Shown piece after piece: positions 1 to 8,775 of a DNA stretch of 64,000 nucleotides; position 1 is the stretch's first letter; each line of letters begins with the position of its first letter. Source of the stretch: Planktothricoides sp. SR001. Lineage in GTDB: Bacteria; Cyanobacteriota; Cyanobacteriia; Cyanobacteriales; Laspinemataceae. The DNA is taken from NCBI RefSeq assembly GCF_001276715.1, contig NZ_LIUQ01000005.1:92208-156207 (forward strand), written 5' to 3'. The notes under the pieces were generated by a model, which did not search any database, was not told the DNA's origin, and was given only the letters and a program-made list of their open reading frames with translations. The translations under genes and the position numbers were made by a program.

Positions 1-558
1 TTAATTAAGCCGAATATTCAACGATTTATTATTGAAGAAGATGGCTTGTTGATGCTCTGTTCTGATGGTTTGAGTGATAATGGTTGGGTTGAAAAATCTT
101 GGCCAGAATATGCCACCCCCATATTAGATGAGCGGGTATCGATTGAAGATGGTCTGAAAGCTTGGATTGATTTTGCGAATCAAAAAAATGGCCATGATAA
201 TACTTCGATTGTGGTGATGCGTTGTCGGATTTCTCCAGAAAAACTGGTGCTTTTTGAGACGAATAAATTACCGAATAAAACGGTGGTAGAAGGCGAAATG
301 TCTGATGCTTCTAAGGTTTTGCTTTATGATACGGAGGCAGCAGAGGTAAATCCTGCCTCGACTGTGAGCCAAGCCCAGCGCAATGGTTCTAATCTTTGGT
401 TGGCGATCGCCACTTTCTTTTTGATCGTCTTGGTGGGATGCGGCATTGCTTTGGTGGGATTTTGGCAATTAAATCCCGAAGTCTTTAAGGATTGGCAACA
501 AAAACTATTTCCATCATCTCAACCAGAAGAAACACCGGCTGAAAATTCAGATTATTAA
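1..558 (+). CDS. PP2C-type protein phosphatase, C-terminal part, membrane-anchored (5' end outside window)
   Basis: The frame is open from base 1, so the start lies upstream of the window. Two PP2C (PPM) signatures are visible: the LCSDGLSDN block near residues 19-28, and GHDNTSIVV further on, whose DN supplies a metal ligand in this family. These are typical of manganese/magnesium-dependent Ser/Thr phosphatases. A hydrophobic stretch (LWLAIATFFLIVLVGCGIAL, nt about 391-450) follows the catalytic part, then a short acidic tail, so the protein is probably anchored in a membrane by its C-terminus with the catalytic domain in the cytoplasm. Cyanobacterial PP2C proteins of this layout usually oppose Ser/Thr kinases; one such kinase lies at 41.8-43.7 kb, but nothing in the sequence links the two. 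Confidence 0.85.
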   Translation, partial: LIKPNIQRFIIEEDGLLMLCSDGLSDNGWVEKSWPEYATPILDERVSIEDGLKAWIDFANQKNGHDNTSIVVMRCRISPEKLVLFETNKLPNKTVVEGEMSDASKVLLYDTEAAEVNPASTVSQAQRNGSNLWLAIATFFLIVLVGCGIALVGFWQLNPEVFKDWQQKLFPSSQPEETPAENSDY

Positions 559-605
559 ATAATTTACCCAAGCAATTTACAGCGAACATAAACGGAGAAA
601 TTTCT

Positions 606-1082
606 ATGGTTTTAATGCCAGTTAAATCCATCGTCAAAATCATCATTAGTATGGTTTTAGTTGGCTGGCTTTCTGCTTGTAATATTCAAATCAGCCTGGG
701 GGGATTTCAACCGACCAGATTAATTGTGCAACAAGCAATTACAATGCAATTAAATCTCACTAAAGCTGAACTGGATGAGCATCTCAAACAACACAATCTT
801 GACCGGAAGCAGCACCCGGATTATGAGATTAATCGCGTGGTGATTCTGAATGAAGAACCTGTGGTGATTCAAGATTTAATTGCCTATCATATTCGCGGCA
901 CTTATAATTTGACCTTTAAGTTGCCCGATGGTCGCATCACTGACCGGGGTAATCCTTTTGATATTTATTTGCAATTGCAAAAAGAGGCGAAAAGTTGGCG
1001 TCTGGCGATCCAAAAATCCAGCGGCAAGAACGATCAACCCATTTGGGGGACTTATTTGATTAAACCCAAAGGTTATGTTTAA
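606..1082 (+). CDS. small predicted lipoprotein, function unknown
   Basis: The product has 158 residues. The N-terminus is a basic stretch, a hydrophobic core and the lipobox L-S-A-C with Cys25, so it is probably a lipid-anchored protein exported to the periplasmic side. The remainder is soluble and of mixed charge; I recognise no domain. A purine-rich ribosome site (GGAGA, 595-599) precedes the ATG. The gene starts 47 bp after the PP2C phosphatase and on the same strand, so the two may be co-transcribed. It ends just before an antisense group II intron remnant. It may be a conserved cyanobacterial hypothetical protein, but I cannot name the family. Confidence 0.7.
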   Translation: MVLMPVKSIVKIIISMVLVGWLSACNIQISLGGFQPTRLIVQQAITMQLNLTKAELDEHLKQHNLDRKQHPDYEINRVVILNEEPVVIQDLIAYHIRGTYNLTFKLPDGRITDRGNPFDIYLQLQKEAKSWRLAIQKSSGKNDQPIWGTYLIKPKGYV

Positions 1083-1136
1083 GATGCCCTAGGCGATCAA
1101 TGGTTAAATTTTTGGTTAAATTTTTGGGAAATTTAT

Positions 1137-1498
1137 TAGGGGTCGATAGGAGAGTCACCTCTCCTACCTCCAATTCAGAACGGAACGTGCCACTTTCACA
1201 GCCCTGCCGCTCCTACCTACGCTGACCTACGCTGACTCAATTGGCTCTTCGGGGATTCCCTATCTGGTTAAGAGTTACCACCAATAAGCCCGCTTCACAC
1301 TGTAGATAGTGAGTCTCCGGGTGGAGCTACTGCCTAACTAGCCCTGGGGTTGTTCCCAGGAAATCCGGGTAATTGTCCTCCTTGATGGACAACTTTCACC
1401 ACAGTTATTCGGGCTGGGGCTAATGGAACCCCTGAAACCCTTACCCCTGCCACACTTCAGCCTATTGGCCTCTGCTTTTGCGCTCTTCCGAATCTCAC
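1137..1498 (-). mobile_element. miniature ORF-less group II intron (boundaries approximate)
   Basis: On the minus strand, 1212-1178 has the form of a group II domain V: a GAGCGGC arm, the GTGAAAGTGGCACGT core and a CCGTTC closing arm. A domain VI hairpin with a candidate branch-point A (1143) follows, and the 3' end is near 1135-1137. The same 3' block occurs on the plus strand at 8700-8775. A plausible 5' end is GTGAGATTCGG starting at 1498, which resembles the 5' end of the other intron (GTGCGATTCG at 6467). That gives about 360 nt, shorter than most group II introns, with no reverse transcriptase, so it is probably internally deleted and could only move or splice with help in trans. Domains V-VI are clear; the 5' end is inferred. 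Confidence 0.7.
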
Positions 1499-1502
1499 GC
1501 AT

Positions 1503-1753
1503 ATATATATAGTGTATCTATCCTCCGAGAGCGAGTATATCCCCAGAGTTAGTTCCACTAACAAAGATTTTGCTCGGAGCGTGCAAACCCTGGGGATATT
1601 TCGTCTAAACTGGTCTTCAGTGAAAAACTCAAAACTGATCTGAAGCTTTAAAGATCGCCAACGAATCACGGCTTTACCAGTCAGTTGGTCTTCACTGCTG
1701 AGTCAATTCAGCCAAATCAACCCTCAAAATTTGATTATTTAGGAGATAACATC
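1503..1753 (+). promoter_or_regulatory. gvpA upstream region with interleaved inverted repeats
   Basis: This gene-free segment between the intron remnant and gvpA is unusually structured. CTCCGAG (1523-1529) matches CTCGGAG (1573-1579). ATATCCCCAG (1537-1546) matches CTGGGGATAT (1590-1599). A compact hairpin GTTAGT-TCC-ACTAAC sits inside at 1548-1562. The two longer helices interleave rather than nest, as in a pseudoknot. A ribosome site AGGAG (1741-1745) lies 8 nt before the gvpA ATG. The segment could be the 5' leader or operator region of the gvp operon, or distal parts of the antisense intron. I see no reliable promoter boxes. Confidence 0.45.
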
Positions 1754-1972
1754 ATGGCTGTTGAAAAAATGAATTCTTCCTCAAGCTTGGCAGAAGTTGT
1801 TGATCGCATCCTTGATAAAGGGGTGGTGGTCGATGCTTGGGTACGGGTATTTCTCGTCGGTATCGAGTTGTTATCGATCGAAGCACGGGTTGTCATCGCT
1901 TCCGTCGAAACTTACTTGAAGTATGCTGAGGCAGTGGGTTTGACGTCTCAATCTGCCGTTCCAGCCAACTAA
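1754..1972 (+). CDS. gvpA: gas vesicle major structural protein GvpA
   Basis: The product has 72 residues, the usual GvpA length, with the hallmark block [19 protein letters not shown], the amphipathic core and the [14 protein letters not shown] tail. GvpA polymerises into the ribbed, gas-permeable wall of gas vesicles in the cytoplasm. The ATG at 1754 is chosen because it follows AGGAG with good spacing and gives the family N-terminus MAVEKMN; the frame is open further upstream to 1685 but those codons are not GvpA-like. Only one gvpA copy is visible, whereas many cyanobacteria carry tandem copies. It heads a same-strand cluster with gvpC, gvpN and gvpJ. Confidence 0.97.
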   Translation: MAVEKMNSSSSLAEVVDRILDKGVVVDAWVRVFLVGIELLSIEARVVIASVETYLKYAEAVGLTSQSAVPAN

Positions 1973-2091
1973 CGGCAATTTTTTGCTTATTTGGTCATTT
2001 GTCCTTAGTCATTGCTTATTGCTGACAAAAGACAAAGAACCAAGAACAAGAGACTTTCGGACCCAGGACAAATCATTATGAGGCGGGAATT

Positions 2092-3360
2092 ATGGCTCTT
2101 TTTAATGAATGGCAAGCCCAAAGACAGCAGCGTCAGCAAGAGTTACGGGCTCGCCAAAAACAAGTGAGTGAGGATTTGGCAGTTTGGCGAGAAAACCGGG
2201 TCAATATGAGTCGAGAAATGCGCCAATCCCTCAGTGATTATTACAGCCAGATCCAGGTGCAAACGGAACAATTTTTAAACAATTGTCGAGAGCAGCGCTA
2301 TCAAAATAGTCAGCGATTTATGCAGGCATTAGATGAGTTTGCCAATATTTTGGCGGCAGAAACTAGGCAGTTTCTCAGTAATATAGCCCAAGAACGCTCG
2401 ACAATGGCTCAAGACCAAACAAAAGTATTGCAGGCTTTTCACTATCATCTCAACCGTTATGCGATCCAGTTTCTCCAAGAATGTCATTATCAGCGAATGG
2501 ATATGAAAGCTGAATTGACTGAATATTTGGAGCAGTTTATGCACCAACTGTCGTCAGATGTGGCCGCTTATTTGCAAGAGTTTGATTGGCAACAACAACA
2601 AGTTGCCCAAGAGTTACAGGAAACTTTCCTGGCCGAGCGTCAGCAGCGATCGCAAACTCTGCAAACTTTATACGATAGCTTTGCTAATTTACGTTGGCAG
2701 CGGCAACAAGAAATCGCCACTTTACAAGCGGAAATGTGGGGCAATGTTAAAGAATATCGCGTCAATTTGTCTAATCAGGTTTGGGGCTATATGCCGACAC
2801 CAACCCAGGTACAATCTCCAGGGGGCGATCCTGGGGGCGACCACAGAGGGGACGCCCCTACGAAATCGATCCCGTTTGCTCAACCCGTCCCTAGTCGAGT
2901 TACTGCGCCTACTGCACCAGCGATCGCCTCTGCACCCGTGACGAAACCTCCATCAGCAGTGTCCCCAACCCCCAGGACACAAACCCCACAACCAGAGACC
3001 CCACCAAAAGACCCAGAAACGGTCCCACCAAAGGCAGACTGGCCACCGATCGCCCCTCCGGAGACCCCACAAACGGACTCACCAAAGGTGATCGCGCCAC
3101 CGATCTCCCTTTCTGCGGCGCCCCCGGCCGCCGGACTATTGGCAACCCCCGCGCCATCCGTTGCCACCCCAAGTACGACCGCGATCGCCGACCCTATGCA
3201 GCAAGCAGTCTATGATTACCTGAAGCAAGTAAAATCGGCGCGAATTAAAGATATTGAAGAACGGTTACAGATCAACCGCATTCAAACCGTTGATATCCTC
3301 CAATCCCTGATCGATCAAGGATTAATTACCCAAAATAATCGGGACTATCTGATTGTGTAA
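2092..3360 (+). CDS. gvpC: gas vesicle protein GvpC with extra proline-rich linker and C-terminal winged-helix-like domain
   Basis: The product has 422 residues. Residues 1 to about 235 are a Gln/Arg-rich helical region of about 33-residue repeats (FL..C.. / FLQE.. anchors recur around residues 58, 92, 126 and 158), as in GvpC, the protein that binds outside the GvpA shell and stiffens it. Residues about 240-365 are a low-complexity Pro/Thr/Ala linker. Residues about 369-422 (from MQQAVYDYL to DYLIV) look like a small winged helix. Cyanobacterial GvpC proteins I know are about 150-200 residues and consist mainly of repeats, so the linker and terminal domain are an unusual addition. The same domain ends GvpN here. 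It lies 119 bp after gvpA, in the usual position. An alternative is a GvpC-derived fusion that no longer coats vesicles. Confidence 0.85.
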   Translation: MALFNEWQAQRQQRQQELRARQKQVSEDLAVWRENRVNMSREMRQSLSDYYSQIQVQTEQFLNNCREQRYQNSQRFMQALDEFANILAAETRQFLSNIAQERSTMAQDQTKVLQAFHYHLNRYAIQFLQECHYQRMDMKAELTEYLEQFMHQLSSDVAAYLQEFDWQQQQVAQELQETFLAERQQRSQTLQTLYDSFANLRWQRQQEIATLQAEMWGNVKEYRVNLSNQVWGYMPTPTQVQSPGGDPGGDHRGDAPTKSIPFAQPVPSRVTAPTAPAIASAPVTKPPSAVSPTPRTQTPQPETPPKDPETVPPKADWPPIAPPETPQTDSPKVIAPPISLSAAPPAAGLLATPAPSVATPSTTAIADPMQQAVYDYLKQVKSARIKDIEERLQINRIQTVDILQSLIDQGLITQNNRDYLIV

Positions 3361-3398
3361 ACTTGTGTAAACTCAAGGGGGAAAAATTTATTCAATTA

Positions 3399-3424
3399 TG
3401 TAGGGTGGGCAATGCCCACCAAAT
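3399..3424. repeat. dispersed GTAGGGTGGGC palindromic repeat, short copy
   Basis: The gvpC-gvpN gap (3361-3643) contains GTAGGGTGGGCAATGCCCACC, a compact GGTGGGC/GCCCACC palindrome. Related copies lie at 16.4-16.6, 27.4 and 41.5 kb. The rest of the gap is AT-rich with direct repeats of AACAGTTAA-like sequence (near 3548 and 3610) and no coding signal. Confidence 0.7.
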
Positions 3425-3643
3425 TTTATGGATATCTATAACCCTTAGATAACACTTAAATTTGCCCAAATCATTCGGTTATTGATTGATTGCTCCTGAG
3501 ACGCGGGGTGAGAAAAAATCAACCGTCAAAAGTAGCAAACAATAAAACAGTTAATTCACAGATTACTAGCAAAAATTGATTCACTAATTACTGTAAACTG
3601 TCAACCAATAACAGTTAACCAATCATCACCGTTCGGAACCAAA

Positions 3644-5089
3644 ATGGCTACTGTCATCCAAGCACGTCCAAGACAATTTGTTAATACACCAGCGGTTGAA
3701 CGCCTTGCCAAGCGAACCCTGAGATATTTAAACTCCGGCTTTTCCATCCACCTACGCGGCCCAGCGGGGACGGGTAAAACTACTCTGGCGCTGCATTTAG
3801 CCAACTTAGTAGGGCGTCCCATGATGATCATTTTTGGCGATCGCGAGTTAAACTATTCGGATTTAATTGGCAATAAAAATGGTTATAATCGCCGAAAAGT
3901 GGTGGATAATTTTATTCATAGCGTGGTCAAGATTGAAGATGAATTAACACAAAATTGGAATGAGGAGCGGTTGACTTTAGCCTGTAAAGAAGGGTTTACT
4001 TTAGTTTATGACGAATTTAACCGATCTCGCCCGGAAGTGAATAATGTTTTTCTCTCGGCATTAGAAGAAAAACTGTTAATTTTGCCTTCGGGGGAAGGGC
4101 AATCAGAATATATTCGGGTTAATCCCCATTTTCGGGCAATTTTTACCTCTAACCCCGAAGAATCTTGCGGAGTGCATGGCACTCAAGACGCGCTATTAGA
4201 CCGATTGGTGACGATTAATATGCCTGATCCGGATGATCAGACCCAACAAGCAATTTTGGTACAAAAAACCAAGATCGATCCGGAGTCTGCCCTGCGAATT
4301 GTGCAAATTGTCAAAGCATTTCGGGACACGGTGAAACAAAGTCTCCCGGAAACATCTCATCACGCAAAAAGGGCTAAACATTCTTCGCCTTTACGTTCTT
4401 GTTTGATGATTGCAAAAGTCAGCAAAGAACATAATCTGATGGTGCAGGAAAATAACCCGGATTTTCGAGAGGTTTGTACTGATGTGCTGCTGTCACGGAC
4501 TAATTTAGAGTGGGCAAAAGCCCAGGCAATTTTGGATCAGTTTTTCGAGTCTCGAATTACCCCGGTTTCTCTAGCCAAAGTTAATAATTTGCCCCTGAGA
4601 GATGGCTTGCCTAATCAGCGAGTTGAGAACCCGTCAACAACGCCAAACCCGGCTGAGGTGAATCCCTCAGAACCTTTAATTGTTGAAGCACCGAATTATG
4701 ATGAGAATGGTCATAAATTACACATTTCCCTGGGTTCGGAAAGTTTTAAAAATGGCAAAGCACTGCTGAATGGAAAGTCCAATTCCCCGCAGTCAGAAAA
4801 TTCCGCTTTCGGCAAGCGATCGCTTGCCGAAACAGGATTAAATCCTGCACAAGCCGCACAAGCTGCACAAGCTGCACAAGCTGCACAAGCTGCACAAGCT
4901 GAACAAGCTGAACAAAAAGTCTATCACTATTTGCAGAAATCTGAAGGAATGCGCGTTTCGCAAATTTCTCAAGCCCTGGGATTGAATCGATTTCAAACTA
5001 TTGATGCCCTGCGATCGCTGCTGAAAAAGGGTCTGCTCATTCAACGAGACGATCGCCTCTATGTTGCTTCACAGGATAAATTATCTTAA
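3644..5089 (+). CDS. gvpN: gas vesicle assembly ATPase GvpN with C-terminal winged-helix-like extension
   Basis: The product has 481 residues. It is a MoxR-like AAA+ ATPase: Walker A GPAGTGKT at residues 39-46, Walker B LVYDEF at about 120-125, and a sensor-1 strand FTSNPEES. The block around [13 protein letters not shown] is GvpN-like. GvpN is required for vesicle enlargement and probably remodels the GvpA polymer using ATP. The family is usually near 300-350 residues; here a poorly conserved linker from about 310, an Ala-Gln repeat (about 402-424) and a 53-residue terminal domain (about 424-477) are added. That domain matches the end of GvpC at about 19 of 53 positions, including the Y.YL, NR.QT.D.L.SL and GL blocks. 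The gene ends 2 bp before gvpJ. Confidence 0.93.
   Translation: MATVIQARPRQFVNTPAVERLAKRTLRYLNSGFSIHLRGPAGTGKTTLALHLANLVGRPMMIIFGDRELNYSDLIGNKNGYNRRKVVDNFIHSVVKIEDELTQNWNEERLTLACKEGFTLVYDEFNRSRPEVNNVFLSALEEKLLILPSGEGQSEYIRVNPHFRAIFTSNPEESCGVHGTQDALLDRLVTINMPDPDDQTQQAILVQKTKIDPESALRIVQIVKAFRDTVKQSLPETSHHAKRAKHSSPLRSCLMIAKVSKEHNLMVQENNPDFREVCTDVLLSRTNLEWAKAQAILDQFFESRITPVSLAKVNNLPLRDGLPNQRVENPSTTPNPAEVNPSEPLIVEAPNYDENGHKLHISLGSESFKNGKALLNGKSNSPQSENSAFGKRSLAETGLNPAQAAQAAQAAQAAQAAQAEQAEQKVYHYLQKSEGMRVSQISQALGLNRFQTIDALRSLLKKGLLIQRDDRLYVASQDKLS
4849..4915 (+). repeat. 9-bp tandem repeat inside gvpN
   Basis: GCACAAGCT-type 9-mers repeat about seven to eight times and encode alternating Ala-Gln-Ala, ending in two variants with GAA. 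The array joins the AAA+ part of GvpN to its terminal winged-helix-like domain. Since the unit is a multiple of three, copy changes keep the frame and would only alter linker length. Confidence 0.9.
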
Positions 5090-5091
5090 CG

Positions 5092-5346
5092 ATGACACAA
5101 AGTTCTATTAACAGTCCAAAACGCGATCAAATTACCACATCAACCCCCGGAAGTACCTTGGCAGATATTCTCGAACGGGTGTTAGATAAAGGAATTGTGA
5201 TTGCTGGTGATATTTCCGTATCTGTGGGTTCAACGGAATTGCTAACGAGTCGGATCCGTTTGTTAATTGCTTCCGTGGATAAAGCCAAAGAAATTGGGAT
5301 TAACTGGTGGGAAAGCGATCCTTATTTACAGCGTTTTTCAAATTAG
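5092..5346 (+). CDS. gvpJ: minor gas vesicle protein GvpJ
   Basis: The product has 84 residues. It is a GvpA paralogue, with the core LADILERVLDKGIVIAGDIS and the tail KAKEIGINWWESDPYL, which is the GvpJ rather than GvpA pattern as I know it from Anabaena-type clusters. GvpJ is a minor shell component thought to act in nucleation. It starts 2 bp after the gvpN stop, so the two are probably translated together. In other cyanobacteria gvpJ is followed by gvpK/X, F, G, V and W; here it is followed directly by a decayed IS630 transposase, so the cluster looks interrupted. Confidence 0.93.
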   Translation: MTQSSINSPKRDQITTSTPGSTLADILERVLDKGIVIAGDISVSVGSTELLTSRIRLLIASVDKAKEIGINWWESDPYLQRFSN

Positions 5347-5403
5347 TGAACCACAATCATGTATAATATAATGAATTTTTAAGCTCCCTATCTATTTCTG
5401 ATC

Positions 5404-6341
5404 ATGCCAGCCGCATATTCTACCGATTTACGCAGTCGATTCCGAGATGCTTACCAAAATCAATTAGGGTCTCAACGTGAGATGGCGAGGAGATTTGACG
5501 TAAGTTTAACTTTTGTGAGAAATTTATTACGACACTATAGAATAACCGGAACAATCACCCCCAAACAATATACTAGGGGTCGTTCACCCAAAATCCCTGA
5601 GTATATCGGGGATTTAATATTATCAAAAATTGAGAAACAACGAGATATACTGATTAAAGAGTTGTGCGATTATGTGGAGTAAAAAACAGGAATTAAAGTT
5701 AGTCAATCTACCATGTATCGGTTCTTAATAAAAAATCGCTTAACTCGCAAAAAAAAGTCTTTACGCCTCGGATCAAGAAAGAGGCGATATTCAATAGGAC
5801 TGTTATGATTATCGAAAATGGCTAGACAAGCAAGATAGATATTAATAATATGGTATTTGTGGATGAATCGGCAGTAAATTTAGGGATGACTCGTTTGTAT
5901 GGACGAGGAAAAATTGGGGACTGGGTGGTTGAACTATGTCCAAGAAATAAAGGGAAAAATATTAGCGTAATCGGTGCAGTAAGTGAAGAAATGGTTTAAT
6001 TGCTTCAATGACTATAGAAAGGAGTACAGATTCGGCAGTGTTTCAAACATATTTTGAGTCAGTATTAGTGCCTAATTTATTGCCAGGAGCGTTGGTGTTA
6101 ATGGATAATTGTTTATGAAAATGTCAAAGTCAGAAAAGCTATAGAATTGGCGAGAAGCTTGTATTTTTACCTATTCTCCAGATTTATCCCCGATAGAATT
6201 ATGTTGGTCTTTAAAGAATTTCTTCGTTCTAGTAAAGCTAGAACTAAAGAAGCTTTAGATATAGCAATTAATGAAGCTTTCAGTAAAATTACGGAATCTG
6301 ATGTTTTTAATTGGTTTGAGCATTGTGGTTTATTCATTTGA
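5404..6341 (+). pseudogene. IS630-family transposase, multiply broken
   Basis: An N-terminal helix-turn-helix region (5404-5682, QREMARRFDVSLTFVRNLL) runs into an in-frame TAA at 5680-5682, and the same frame then continues with VSQSTMYRFLIKNRLTRKKK. After a frameshift the first catalytic region MVFVDESAVNLGM appears near 5850. The second, LVLMDNC, is near 6095-6115 after more lesions. The third, YSPDLSPIEL, is near 6170-6200 and is followed by the usual C-terminus. These are the three acidic motifs of the IS630 DDE transposases. A possible terminal repeat AACCACAAT occurs at 5349-5357 and inverted at 6322-6330. The element is dead and sits immediately after gvpJ. Confidence 0.88.
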
Positions 6342-6483
6342 AAACCGCTGTAAGTAGCCAAGCGGTTTCTTTGATAGAATCCAATCAAAGGTTACTCTAA
6401 CAAGTGAAGAATTTGCAAGAAGAAGTGCAAAGTTTGAAGGCGATCGCGGCTATAGTTAATTCAAAGGTGCGATTCGTTGGAGC

Positions 6484-8195
6484 GTAAGGATTCAGGTCAG
6501 GGGCTTGACAGGAGGGGATTTTGGGGTAAAGTGTTGATATGAATCTAGATAATGTGCCACAGCTACCAGACAGGAAAACTCTTGAACAGTTGCCCCAGAG
6601 ACAACTGGTAGATATGCTATTGGCACAGCAAAAAGTAATAGAGGGGTTGATCGAAGAAGTTAAACGCCTTAAAACCTCTCTAGGGCTAGACAGTAAGACA
6701 TCATCGAAGCCTCCCTCTACAGACGTTCTCAAGAAATCCGAAAAACCCAAAAAACAATCCAACGCAGAAACCAACCCAGAGCCAAAACGTTTTCCGGGGG
6801 GGCAACCAGGCCATAAAGGTTCGACTCGGAAAGGATTTAATAGAATTGACCGCATAGAGGAACTGATTCCACAGCATTGTCACCACTGTGGCAGCAATAG
6901 TTTTGCGGACGAGCCAGTAGGGGTCAAAGTTCAACAAGTGGCTCAACTGGTAGAGCGCCCCATCGAAGTAGTCGAGTATCGTCAGAGATGGTGTCGATGC
7001 AATAGCTGTGGGCAAGAAAGTGCTGGAGCATGGCCGACGAGGGTTATTCCCGGTCAAGACTTGGATGCCGGTTTACAAGCATTACTCGGATGGCTCGGTT
7101 GCTATGGACAGATGTCCTATGAAAAACAAGCCGAACTGGTGCGAGAACTGGGTCAAATCGAGGTGGGCGTAGGAACTCTGGTTAAAACCAACGAGCGAAT
7201 TGCCACCACAATCACCAATGCGGTCAATGAACTCGTGGAAGCGCTACCACAGCAGTCATACCTCCATGTCGATGAAACCCCCTGGATCGTTAAAGGGGTT
7301 AAAGAGTGGTTATGGGTAGCTACCAATCCGCATTTTTGTCTGTTTCATGCAGCCGATACCCGAGGCCGAGTCGAACTGGAAACCAAATAGCGGGAAACAC
7401 TTCGACGGCGTACTGGTGAGTGATGATTTCAAGGTGTATAACGGGTATCCGGTGGCGGCTCAACAGAAATGTCTGGCACATCTGAGACGCCATATCCAGA
7501 AATTGATTAAATTTGGCAGTCCGGTTCAAGTCACCATTGGGGAGACAAACATTCCTTGGTAGATGAGGCATTTCGGCAGCATCATCAGTGGCGCGAACAT
7601 GGGGATAATTCTTCATACCAGACCTGGGCGACGCAGTTTCGGTATCGGGTGGAGGTAGCGCTCAAAGAATGGTTCCCCAAAGCGGGTTACGAGGCGGGAA
7701 AGTTGCTGCGGAATTTAAAAGAAAAAGCCGAACAATGGTGGTACTTCCTAGAACACCCCGAAGTTCCTCCAGATAATAATCTAGCAGAAAGAGCTTTACG
7801 ATTAGCGGTGACTAAACGTAAAGTTAGTGGGGGTTCTCGCTCTATGGAAAGATTTGAGAACACAGCTAAATTATTGAGTGTGGCTCAAACCTGTCGATTT
7901 CAGGGACGCTCACTGATGCAGTTTTTCCAAGAAGCACTTTCGGCTGATGCTCACTCAGGATTACCTCACCCCACGCTCATTTCTCCGGTGCCGACGTAGG
8001 TTATCCGGGGTATGAATGTTATTTAACACTCGTCCATGAAGCTAAGTTTTTATCCTGATTGTCCCGATGATAACTTCGGGTTGTTTTCGTTTGACTTAAT
8101 TAATTGATAACGGTAGAGAACCCTAATTTTTCATCTCTGCTGACCCTCGCTCGCTCTGTCTCATAGACGACGCATTTTTTGACCTGAATCCTTAC
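6484..8195 (+). mobile_element. IS66-family insertion sequence with 8-bp target duplication
   Basis: The ends are perfect 16-bp inverted repeats: GTAAGGATTCAGGTCA at 6484-6499, and its complement at 8180-8195. The GTAA terminus is characteristic of IS66. The element is flanked by the direct repeat GTTGGAGC at 6476-6483 and 8196-8203, the 8-bp duplication expected for this family. Length is 1712 bp. It carries only a single tnpC-type transposase region and no accessory orf1/orf2, as in the ISBst12-like subgroup. Intact ends and duplication indicate a simple insertion into the group II intron, but the transposase is frameshifted. Confidence 0.95.
6539..7999 (+). pseudogene. IS66 transposase, two frameshifts
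   Basis: The N-terminal part (6539-7390) has the leucine-zipper-like start, the Pro/Lys-rich GGQPGHKG segment, a zinc finger (CHHC ... CRCNSC) and the first catalytic region YLHVDETPW. After HAADTRGRVELETK it stops; the continuation GKHFDGVLVSDDFKVYNGYP is in the next frame (7396-7562). A second shift near 7555 leads to the third segment (7556-7999) with DNNLAERALRLAV, which carries the catalytic Glu, and the usual C-terminal SVAQTCRFQGRS region. All DDE motifs survive, so the gene became non-functional by two small indels. Programmed frameshifting at both places would be unusual for this family. Confidence 0.9.
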
Positions 8196-8775
8196 GTTGG
8201 AGCAATCCACTTTTGTCATCGACATCGACATCAGCCCCACGGAACGGAATAGCTATCAATCTTGTGAAGCGAGCTCTCCCGAAGCCGATAAGACCTAAGC
8301 AGATGGTCAAAAAAGTCGGCATCTGAGTCAATTGCTCATGGATAGAGTTATGGGAACCATCGTCTTGAATCCTCCTAATAACTAAGTGGCGAAACTGCTT
8401 GATACGCCGCGCACAAAAAGTGACTGGAGAAATCCTAGGAATTCACTAGGAAAAAGACGGAGAAATAATTGATTCATCCGTTACGAAGTCCCAAAAGTAT
8501 CCGGATAGATGGACAGCCTAAAAGCAAAATAACCTTCTCTTGGCGACGAAGTAACCCCACGTTGGCTCTCCAGCAATGGAGTATTGATTTAAGTGTAAGA
8601 ATAGCCTTCGTGGGGGTAGGTTAAATCTGAAGGTTATGCCGAACAGGAAGACTAACAGCTTTCTGATTAGGATGTGAGATTAAAGCAAGGCGCTGCTAGG
8701 AGCGGCTGGGCTGTGAAAGTGGCACGTTCCGTTCTGAATGGGAGGTAGGGGAAGCGATTCCCCTATCGACCCTAC

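Larger units (their letters stand above)
6467..8775 (+). mobile_element. ORF-less group II intron, split by an IS66 insertion
   Basis: Domain V is at 8700-8734 (GAGCGGC arm, GTGAAAGTGGCACGT core, CCGTTC arm) and domain VI at about 8735-8775, with a candidate branch A at 8769. Going upstream and removing the IS66 copy (6484-8203), the sequence joins at GTGCGATTCGTTGGAGCAAT, a credible group II 5' end starting at 6467. The restored intron would be about 590 nt, a normal size for an ORF-less ribozyme. Sequence 8204-8690 has no coding frame but many short complementary segments, as expected for domains I-IV. The flanking exon fragment (about 6402-6466) reads as a short coiled-coil-like peptide ending soon after the 3' junction and is not recognised. 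The 3' domains are firm; the 5' end is inferred. Confidence 0.7.

Noticed and set aside
2880..3172. Minus-strand Gly/Ala-rich frames inside gvpC
   Set aside because: They are complements of the proline-rich linker of GvpC; no start signals.
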